Assembly: GCA_031263835.1 (NCBI GenBank)
Contig: JAISEZ010000019.1
Coordinates: forward strand, 1-11,862
DNA from: Tannerella sp.
GTDB lineage: Bacteria > Bacteroidota > Bacteroidia > Bacteroidales > Tannerellaceae
Direction of reading: 5' to 3'
Length of the DNA: 11,862 nucleotides
The position numbers were made by a program, and so were the translations under genes. The notes under the pieces are model-generated. The model ran no database searches, had not been told where the DNA came from, and saw only the letters and a list, made by a program, of their open reading frames with translations. Below, one piece after another: positions 6,839 to 11,862 of this stretch; within the stretch, counting starts at the first letter, position 1; every line of letters begins with the position of its first letter.

Positions 6839-6985
6839 TTTGAGTTGCGCACCTTTTCTCCACAAATTTTCGAATTACAGAGAACCGTTTCCCATTCCCC
6901 TGTTTGAAGAATTTACTGAACGTCAGTCCGTTTGACGGGAATAAAAAAAGCAAGATTGGACAAGCTCCGGGGAAAAAGGATGCGC

Positions 6986-6993
6986 TACTTTTG
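6986..6993 (+). promoter_or_regulatory. TAnnTTTG-type -7 box
   Basis: TACTTTTG matches the Bacteroidetes housekeeping -7 consensus exactly. I do not find a TTTG at the expected -33 distance; the nearest TTG is at 6956-6958, which is too far. It would give a leader of about 200 nt for the large gene. A second box, TAATATTG at 7198-7205, one mismatch from consensus, would fit if translation starts at 7256. Confidence 0.35.
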
Positions 6994-7071
6994 TCCCCGC
7001 ATTTAGATTTGGAAGAAACAGAGAGAAGAAAAATGAAGCAACTGTAACCATCCTTTTATAAGGGAGGAACA

Positions 7072-7194
7072 TTGATTTCACGTTTTGGCCGGGGCTGTCG
7101 CAGGACAATCCCGGCCTTTCGGAATCTTCGCTGCGCCATACCGTGCCTTGCGACCGGCGTTCCGAATCGCCATTATGCAATTGAAATGAATTAA
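7072..7194 (+). CDS. Possible 40-residue leader ORF (TTG start), speculative
   Basis: A Shine-Dalgarno-like AGGGAGGA at 7061-7068 is followed at normal spacing by a TTG codon and 40 open codons, ending with TAA 13 nt before the ATG at 7208. The peptide would be basic and cysteine-containing (ISRFGRGCRRTIPAF...), with no recognised domain. The 7087-7116 hairpin lies inside it. Strong SD sequences are uncommon in Bacteroidetes, which makes the site notable, but a TTG start and the short length keep confidence low. It could equally be untranslated leader. Confidence 0.15.
   Translation: MISRFGRGCRRTIPAFRNLRCAIPCLATGVPNRHYAIEMN
7087..7116 (+). promoter_or_regulatory. Strong leader hairpin (attenuator or terminator-like)
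   Basis: GGCCGGGGCTGTC (7087-7099) pairs with GACAATCCCGGCC (7104-7116) around a GCAG loop. Of 13 positions, 11 are Watson-Crick, one is G-T and one is C-A. Only TTT follows, so intrinsic termination would be weak. Its position about 90 nt before the gene start fits an attenuator, an RNA-stability element or a protein-binding site. Confidence 0.5.
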
Positions 7195-7207
7195 CGGTAA
7201 TATTGTT

Positions 7208-10200
7208 ATGAAAAAAATGTTTACTATATGGACCCAGCACCGGGAGAAAATAGCTATGAAAACGACCTTCGCAGAAAGCTTCCCGGTGCGTTGCGTGGCG
7301 CTGGCTGTTTGGATGGGAATCGCATGGCAGCCGGTTGCCGCGCAACTTTTTGCCGGCAATGCCCGGCAGGCAGCGGGAAATACGGTGTTCTTCGGGCAAT
7401 ATCCCCAGCAATTTCTGGGATGTACGCAGGGAGGATATTACATCGCCCCGCCCGCCCGGCCTTACGTGTTGAAGCGGGACCACCGGCACCGGGACGGACA
7501 GAATCCGCCCCAGCCTTACCAGTCCTACTTTGCGCTGGAGCCGGTGACGTGGCGGGTGCTGACCGATAATGCCCAGGGCTTGCTGCTCGTTGCCGACCGG
7601 ATACTGGACTGCCGGCCCTATCATGCCTCCGCCTCCGCCGCGACATGGAGCGGCTCGACGCTGAGAGCCGGACTGGAATCCGATTTCTTCAACGGTTCGA
7701 CGGCGACGCCCGTACAGACAGATTATTTTTCGGCAGATGAAAAGAATGCCATCGTACTTTCGTCCGTAGCCAATCCGACCGTGGGATTCGGAAAAGACCC
7801 GGACGGCATTACCACGCAGGACCACGTATTCCTGCTGGCCGCGGAAGACAGCGTGTTCTTTGCCGGGGCGGCTGACCGTCAGGGCGTCAATACGGATTAC
7901 GCCGCTTCGTACGAAAATACGGCCGACCCCTGGAGCGTGGCCGACAGCTGGCTGCTCCGCACCCACAGCGCCGGCCCTTTTGCAGGATATGCATCTTATG
8001 TACAGGCGAACGGCGCTGTCAACACCTTCGACGGGCTGAGCAACGGACTGCAGGCACGCATCCGTCCGGCGCTGCATTTGTCGAAAGACGCCGTCGTTCT
8101 GTTTTCGGATGCAAACAAACCGGCCTGGTCGCCGGGCGCGCCTCTGACCGCCTTATCCGCCTCCGCCTCCGGCACGCTGAAACTGACGCTGGTCAGCAGC
8201 GCACTGACGCTCGGTTCGTCCGACGACGGAACCTATAAAAATGCAACGGCCGGAAGTCAGCTGTCGCTGAACTATTCGGGACTGAGCGCCGGCGCGGGAC
8301 GGTATATCTCCTGCGTACTTGAGAAACAGGGCGGGGACGCCCTCTATTATGGAAAAATAGCGGAAGCGACGGCGTCTTCCGGGACGGTGAATATTCCGGT
8401 TCCTCCCGGCCTGGCCAACGGCGCTTATGTGCTGAAGCTATTCTGCGAAGCGCCCTCAGCCGGCGTGCAGACGCCCGACCGGGCGAGCCGTCCGGCTGTC
8501 ATTCATCTGGGCACAGGGCCGGCCACGGCTCCGCAGATTGGTGCCGTCACTTTGCCGGATGGCTGGGTGGGGGTAACCTATGATGAACCCCTAATCATTT
8601 CCGGCGCTCCGGCGCCTGCATTATCCATCAGCAGCGGCAGTCTGCCTCCGGGTCTTGTCCTGGAAGCCGACGGACGGCTGCACGGAACGCCCCGCTCGGC
8701 GGGAACCTTCCCGTTCGAGGTGACGGCGGTCAATGCAGGGGGGAGCGACGCTAAATCATGTACTGTTATGATTCTTTTGCCGGCAGCCCCGTCTATTGCC
8801 GCTCCGCTTGCCGGAGCGGTGCCTGACGGGGTGCTCGGCATCCCCATCGCCCCCGTTACCCTTACGGTTGCGGGGAAGCCGGCGCCGGTGCTTTCCGTCA
8901 TTTCCGGAAAACTGCCGGACGGACTGTCGTTAGACCCGGTTGCCGGAATCATCCGCGGGACGCCCGCGAAAACCGAATACGCCCGATTCACCATCCAGGC
9001 AGGCAATGCGCTCGGCGTCGATTCGAAAACCTATTCGATGACCGTTCGCGCTTCCGGCCCGGCCGCCGCGCCGAAAATCACGACCGTTACGGATACGCTT
9101 CCCGCGGCCTTCGTGAATCTCCCGTATGCTTTCAGGATACAGGCGGCGGGAATGCCGGCGCCGGCGTTTGACCTCGACGTCCCCCTGCCGGCCGGCCTGA
9201 GCTTTGATTTTACGACCGGGGAAATCAGCGGCACGCCGTTGCCCCCGGCTGCCGGTACGAACACGACGGTCACCGTGACGGCAAGGAACGGAACCCTGCC
9301 GGACGACGTCAAAACGTTTGTCCTGCCCGTCGCGTACACGTTAAATCCTCCGGTATTGACGCTCACGCCGGCGATTGCCACGGCCGGCAGCAGTCCGTTC
9401 GGCATGACGGCGACGTTCGACCAGCCGGTATCGGGACTGACCGCCGCCGATGTGACCGTGAACTTCGGAACCGTTTCCGGCATGGCCATGTCCGGTCCGT
9501 CGGGGACGCCCGCACGCGCTGCCGTCTGGACGTTTGACGTGACGCCCGACCCCGCCGCTCCGGACGGGAAGGTGATGGAAATCTCCATACGGAAGGGCGC
9601 CGCACGGGAATCGCACGGCGCCGCCACTTACAGGGCGTCCGATACGACCCGCCTGACGTATCGCAGCGACGTGCCGGCCGTCACGTTCAGCATCGCGGAC
9701 GGCATGACGTTCCTTTCCGACATGAACGGATGTTTCCTTGATATTGCTCCTCACGGAACGGGCGCAGGCGTCAACCGTTTCTTTGTGAACAGCGTCGCGG
9801 CAGACCCTGCCAATATCGCCGGCCTGCTTGAAATCCGCCGGAACGGGACGCTTTATACCGGATGGAAGCCCGTTCTCCGCGGAACCCGCGTGACGGTTGC
9901 CGGGCATTTCGGACAGGGCGATTATACGCTTCTTTTCAGGGGCGACCGGCTGACCAATAACGCCGGCAAACAGGCGGCGCCAAAGACGCTTCATTTCTCG
10001 GTACAGGTTTCGAAAAACTGGTACGAGGACTGCCTGCAATCGTTCAGGCAGACGTATCCGGTCTCCGCTTCCGACCGCCGGATTACCCTCGCGTACAGCG
10101 GGCTGTCGGATTACCTCGCTGCCCCGGACGGCGGCAAGCTGCCGGCGCAGGTGATGCTGCCCGCCGGACAGACGGAGGTGACCTTTTCGTTCCGCACGCG

Positions 10201-11029
10201 GGCCGTACCGGCCGGACTGGAAGGCGACTCGGTCGGCATCGTCATCACGCCGGACGGTTTGCCGGGCGCGACCTGCCGGTTCCGGCTGTACAACCGTCCG
10301 AAGGCGGAAGATGTGATTTATATCCCCGTCACGACCCGGTATGCCGGTTACTTCAAGCTGCTGAAAGGCGGTTCGCCCGGCCTGCAGCGCAGTCTCGACG
10401 GCGGCATGCACTGGAGCGACGCATGGTCGCCGGCTTCCACGCTCGAAATGCAGAATGCCGGGAAAAGGATACTGTTCCGCGAGCCGGACGGCTGCGAAAC
10501 GACGGTCATCCCCATAGAGGAAGGCGTCAACATGGCCGTTCAGCACCGGGTTGCGCTGCCGGAGGCGGAATATCTCAATACCTCGCCGATGGCCGGCGTC
10601 TATAGCGTCCACGGCGGCTCGGACTTTATCTTCCGGGTGAAGCCGACCGGGCCGTATGCCGGTATGCCGCCGCTCGTGACAACCGACCGGCATGTGCCCG
10701 ATTCGATTGGCGTCAAGGTCGAACATAACGGCGACGGCAGCTATGAGGTGCGCATACGTGTTGTCCGCGAGTCGGTACGTGTCACCCTGAAGGTGGCGGC
10801 GGGAACGGGTACCGGAAATGAAGGTGTCGAAGCTCCGCGCGTATGGGTTTCCGGCAAACAGCTGTATATCGCTTCCGTCCGCGACGATGAAGCGAAAGTA
10901 TATACCCTGGCGGGGATATTGTTGAAACGTATCCCGGTCGCGGCAGGCAAAACCGTCCAGACACCTCTACCTTCCGGGGTTTATATCGTCAAACTGAACC
11001 GCGGAGAAGTCTTCAAAGTCAGTGATTAG
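7208..11029 (+). CDS. Large secreted DUF6273/Ig-repeat surface protein with C-terminal sorting-like tail
   Basis: This 1273-residue exported protein is a mosaic. ATG 7256 (Met17) is a plausible alternative start: GGGAGA precedes it, and MKTTFAESFPVRC then leads straight into the signal core (29-45, VAA-QL cleavage near 45). Residues about 57-300 resemble DUF6273 (VFFGQYPQ, PVTWRVLTDNAQGLLLVADR, DHVFLLAAEDS, WLLRTHS, RPALHLS). Residues about 310-436 form a beta-rich module. Three putative-Ig (He_PIG-like) repeats follow, marked by SGSLPPGL...LHGTP (476-494), SGKLPDGL...IRGTP (566-585) and LPAGL...EISGTP (660-676). An Ig-like bacterial module comes next (about 714-818, PFGMTATFDQPVSGLTAADV), then less clear beta domains. 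The last about 65 residues (VWVSGKQLYIASV...AKVYTLAGILLKR...LPSGVYIVKL) resemble T9SS type A or DUF6383-like tails. Probably a cell-surface or adhesive protein; no catalytic residues are recognised. The gene looks GC-richer than its flanks. Its stop codon lies in a 7-bp repeat array. Confidence 0.85.
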   Translation: MKKMFTIWTQHREKIAMKTTFAESFPVRCVALAVWMGIAWQPVAAQLFAGNARQAAGNTVFFGQYPQQFLGCTQGGYYIAPPARPYVLKRDHRHRDGQNPPQPYQSYFALEPVTWRVLTDNAQGLLLVADRILDCRPYHASASAATWSGSTLRAGLESDFFNGSTATPVQTDYFSADEKNAIVLSSVANPTVGFGKDPDGITTQDHVFLLAAEDSVFFAGAADRQGVNTDYAASYENTADPWSVADSWLLRTHSAGPFAGYASYVQANGAVNTFDGLSNGLQARIRPALHLSKDAVVLFSDANKPAWSPGAPLTALSASASGTLKLTLVSSALTLGSSDDGTYKNATAGSQLSLNYSGLSAGAGRYISCVLEKQGGDALYYGKIAEATASSGTVNIPVPPGLANGAYVLKLFCEAPSAGVQTPDRASRPAVIHLGTGPATAPQIGAVTLPDGWVGVTYDEPLIISGAPAPALSISSGSLPPGLVLEADGRLHGTPRSAGTFPFEVTAVNAGGSDAKSCTVMILLPAAPSIAAPLAGAVPDGVLGIPIAPVTLTVAGKPAPVLSVISGKLPDGLSLDPVAGIIRGTPAKTEYARFTIQAGNALGVDSKTYSMTVRASGPAAAPKITTVTDTLPAAFVNLPYAFRIQAAGMPAPAFDLDVPLPAGLSFDFTTGEISGTPLPPAAGTNTTVTVTARNGTLPDDVKTFVLPVAYTLNPPVLTLTPAIATAGSSPFGMTATFDQPVSGLTAADVTVNFGTVSGMAMSGPSGTPARAAVWTFDVTPDPAAPDGKVMEISIRKGAARESHGAATYRASDTTRLTYRSDVPAVTFSIADGMTFLSDMNGCFLDIAPHGTGAGVNRFFVNSVAADPANIAGLLEIRRNGTLYTGWKPVLRGTRVTVAGHFGQGDYTLLFRGDRLTNNAGKQAAPKTLHFSVQVSKNWYEDCLQSFRQTYPVSASDRRITLAYSGLSDYLAAPDGGKLPAQVMLPAGQTEVTFSFRTRAVPAGLEGDSVGIVITPDGLPGATCRFRLYNRPKAEDVIYIPVTTRYAGYFKLLKGGSPGLQRSLDGGMHWSDAWSPASTLEMQNAGKRILFREPDGCETTVIPIEEGVNMAVQHRVALPEAEYLNTSPMAGVYSVHGGSDFIFRVKPTGPYAGMPPLVTTDRHVPDSIGVKVEHNGDGSYEVRIRVVRESVRVTLKVAAGTGTGNEGVEAPRVWVSGKQLYIASVRDDEAKVYTLAGILLKRIPVAAGKTVQTPLPSGVYIVKLNRGEVFKVSD

Positions 11030-11069
11030 TGGTTAGTGATTAGTGATTAGTGGTTAATGGTTAGTGGTT
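11021..11069 (+). repeat. 7-bp tandem repeat array (AGTGRTT)
   Basis: Seven head-to-tail heptamers are present: AGTGATT, AGTGGTT, AGTGATT, AGTGATT, AGTGGTT, AATGGTT, AGTGGTT. The first unit forms the last codons of the large gene, and the stop TAG (11027-11029) spans the first unit boundary. It resembles short tandemly repeated repetitive sequences known from intergenic DNA of several phyla. Confidence 0.9.
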
Positions 11070-11094
11070 AATGCGAATCTGTAGTAACGGCGAA

Positions 11095-11140
11095 GGGCTG
11101 AAAGCCCGGCATAACCCAGCCCAATGGCAACGCCTTGGGT
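11095..11140. repeat. Dispersed double-hairpin repeat (GGGCT-GAA-AGCCC / ACCCA-TGGGT)
   Basis: A perfect GGGCT-GAA-AGCCC hairpin (11095-11107) is followed by ACCCA (11114-11118) pairing with TGGGT (11136-11140), with an inner GGC-AAC-GCC stem (11126-11134). I recall similar 'ggctgaaagcccg...aacccagccc' intergenic repeats in Bacteroidetes genomes. It may also serve as the transcription end of the large gene, though no T-run follows. Confidence 0.5.
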
Positions 11141-11162
11141 ATGGAATGACGCACGCCTTTAC

Positions 11163-11388
11163 AAATTATGAATTATGAATGATACGGCACGTAACATGAC
11201 TTTGTGTATGGACATAAAGAATAAATTATCAACACGGAGACACAGAGAACACGGAGATTCGCTTCTCTGCGGTACGAAGTTCCCCCTCTGTGGCCTGTGT
11301 AAGTTCTTATCATGCACAGGAGGACACGGAGAAAACACGGCGTTCTGCCGCGGAGCCGGTCTCTGTGTTCTCCGTGTCTCCGTGTTTC
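11163..11388 (+). repeat. Dispersed ACACGGAG element, copy B
   Basis: This is the second, direct-orientation copy of the element at 1130-1341. It has AATTATG heptamers (11164-11177), the identical 21-base block (11195-11215), a left arm from 11231 (ACACGGAGACACAGAG...), a shared central part (ACGAAGTTCC, CTCTGTGGCCT, GAAAACACGGCGTTC) and a right arm ending TCCGTGTCTCCGTGTTT at about 11387. Both copies lose similarity directly after the right arm, which marks that edge well. The central hairpin differs between copies (CGCCGTG in A, TGCCGCG in B). Confidence 0.8.
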
Positions 11389-11419
11389 AAAATTCAGTAT
11401 TTTACATTAGAGAATTTGG

Positions 11420-11671
11420 GAAAACCGGGCTTGGTTTTAGGAAAACCACGCTTGGTTCTGGGAAAACCACGCTTGGTTTTAGGAAAACCGAGCTTGGTTT
11501 TAGGAAAACCATGCTTGGTTTTAGGAAAACCATGCTTGATTTTGGGAAAACCATGCTTGGTTTTAGGAAAATCATGCTTGGTTCTGGGAAAACCATGCTT
11601 GATTTTAGGAAAACCATGCCTGGTTCTGGGAAAACCATGCTTGATTTTAGGAAAACCGGGCTTGGTCTTGG
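11420..11671. repeat. Twelve-unit 21-bp palindromic minisatellite
   Basis: Twelve uninterrupted units of exactly 21 bp follow the plan GAAAACCatGCTTGGTTtTaG. Each unit is itself a hairpin, AAAACCA-TGCT-TGGTTTT in its best form. Variation falls on unit positions 7-11 (GGG, ACG, GAG, ATG) and 16-20 (GGTTTTAG, GGTTCTGG, GATTTTAG). The outer units 1 and 12 share GGG, while the inner ones share ATG, as expected for growth from the middle. Read as protein it gives a 7-residue period (LGKPCLV), but with no start signal or ordinary protein flanks, so coding is doubtful. Confidence 0.92.
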
Positions 11672-11756
11672 GGAATCAGTAGATAGTAGGCAGATGAGGC
11701 GCCTGTTGCCGTATCCCGGTATGGAGATGTGCGGCGTTCCCGCCGGCTACCCGCCT

Positions 11757-11786
11757 GTACGGGCGAACACACAGGTTCGCCCCTAC
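11757..11786. repeat. GGGCGAAC inverted-repeat hairpin
   Basis: GGGCGAAC (11761-11768) and GTTCGCCC (11775-11782) are perfect arms around ACACAG. GTA/TAC extends the stem beyond one C-C mismatch. The same core with its GTAGGGGCGAAC flank is a very widespread intergenic repeat in bacterial genomes. It may also terminate transcription, but only a distant T-run (11800-11804) follows. Confidence 0.7.
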
Positions 11787-11829
11787 TACTGACTCACATT
11801 TTTACACGATATTAAACGAAGAAAGATAG

Positions 11830-11862
11830 ATGAAATTAATTAGACGAATTTTCAATAGAGCA
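11830..11862 (+). CDS. Possible start of next gene, cut by window end
   Basis: An ATG at 11830 opens 11 codons to the window edge (MKLIRRIFNRA). It follows an AT-rich, purine-rich stretch (GAAGAAAGATAG) that could bind ribosomes, and the repeat pile-up ends just before it. The basic start would suit a signal peptide or a membrane protein, but too little is visible to name it or be sure that it is coding. Confidence 0.35.
   Translation, partial: MKLIRRIFNRA

Larger units (their letters stand above)
6783..7207. other. Intergenic/leader region before the large secreted gene
   Basis: No convincing gene of ordinary size lies in this stretch. It holds a bulged hairpin just after the regulator (6803-6838), a small CGTCA/TGACG dyad (6921-6937), a TAnnTTTG box (6986-6993), a four-codon ORF (7033-7047, MKQL), a strong AGGGAGGA ribosome-binding-like sequence (7061-7068), a 40-residue open frame starting with TTG (7072-7194) and a strong 30-nt hairpin (7087-7116). 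If transcription starts near 7000, all elements after it lie in a 5' leader of about 200 nt for the gene at 7208. Confidence 0.55.
11030..11829. other. 800-nt repeat pile-up without credible genes
   Basis: Open frames cross this interval (11175-11792 and 11290-11682 on +, 11402-11638 on -), but they only translate repeats. The 21-bp array stays open in several frames because its unit length is a multiple of three and lacks stops. In order the interval holds the heptamer array, a double hairpin (11095-11140), AATTATG heptamers and ACACGGAG copy B (11163-11388), twelve 21-bp palindromic units (11420-11671), about 85 nt without clear structure, and the GGGCGAAC hairpin (11757-11786), followed by an AT-rich run-up to a possible gene start. 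Confidence 0.75.

Noticed and set aside
6921..6937. CGTCA/TGACG dyad as a terminator
   Set aside because: The stem is only 5 bp and an A-run, not a T-run, follows on the + strand.
6923..8077. 384-residue minus-strand open frame across the leader region
   Set aside because: It mostly mirrors the start of the large secreted gene; no domain or start signal supports it.
9341..10726. 461-residue minus-strand open frame
   Set aside because: It is an antisense shadow of the GC-rich Ig-repeat gene, with Arg/His/Gly-rich composition and no recognisable domain.
11402..11638. Minus-strand frame with MVFLKPS repeats
   Set aside because: It is the reverse reading of the palindromic 21-bp array.
11420..11671. 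CRISPR array
   Set aside because: Units are 21 bp head to tail with no unique spacers, and no cas genes are visible.
11420..11671. Replication-origin iterons
   Set aside because: The units are palindromic and there is no replication initiator gene or DnaA-box cluster in the window.
11175..11792. 205-residue + strand open frame and the overlapping 130-residue frame at 11290-11682
   Set aside because: Both run through the ACACGGAG element and the 21-bp array; openness follows from repeat composition and there is no ordinary protein sequence or start signal.

Overview
The window looks like a Bacteroidales chromosome, probably from the Porphyromonadaceae/Tannerellaceae side of the order. The transposase is of a kind common in Bacteroides and Parabacteroides. 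Start codons mostly lack Shine-Dalgarno sequences. Promoter-like TAnnTTTG boxes occur, and the large secreted protein ends in a tail like those handled by Bacteroidetes-specific secretion. All real genes are on the + strand. These assignments come from reading the sequence; no search was run.

Layout. (1) 1-975 is an IS110-family transposase whose first codons lie left of the window. (2) 976-1510 is non-coding and holds GC-rich palindromes, copy A of a dispersed 'ACACGGAG' element, a long hairpin and a candidate promoter. (3) 1511-6782 is a tightly packed five-gene run with gaps of 51, 3, 7 and 6 nt: a membrane tetraheme NapC/NirT-like cytochrome fused to an FGE/SUMF1-type domain; a Tat-signal Gfo/Idh/MocA oxidoreductase; a Tat-signal TIM-barrel sugar isomerase/epimerase; an ScdA/RIC-like hemerythrin-type protein; and a LuxR-type regulator with a receiver lacking its phospho-acceptor. 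(4) 6783-7207 is a leader region with a TAnnTTTG box and a strong 30-nt hairpin. (5) 7208-11029 encodes a 1273-residue secreted mosaic protein: DUF6273-like domain, three putative-Ig (He_PIG-like) repeats, further Ig-like modules and a C-terminal sorting-type tail. (6) 11030-11829 is an 800-nt pile-up of unrelated repeats: a 7-bp array, a double hairpin, copy B of the ACACGGAG element, twelve 21-bp palindromic units and a GGGCGAAC hairpin. (7) 11830-11862 may be the first 11 codons of the next gene.

How the genes may work together (inference). The first three genes of the run put a quinol-linked multiheme cytochrome, an exported sugar-type dehydrogenase and an exported TIM-barrel isomerase/lyase on the same side of the inner membrane. 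This suggests a periplasmic redox modification of a sugar or polyol, perhaps a 3-keto-sugar type of chemistry, with electrons exchanged with the quinone pool. The last two genes look like a metal/redox/NO-related sensor-repair pair and may respond to the same redox state, or may simply be neighbours. The two ACACGGAG copies lie about 10 kb apart in direct orientation and bracket the operon and the large surface-protein gene.
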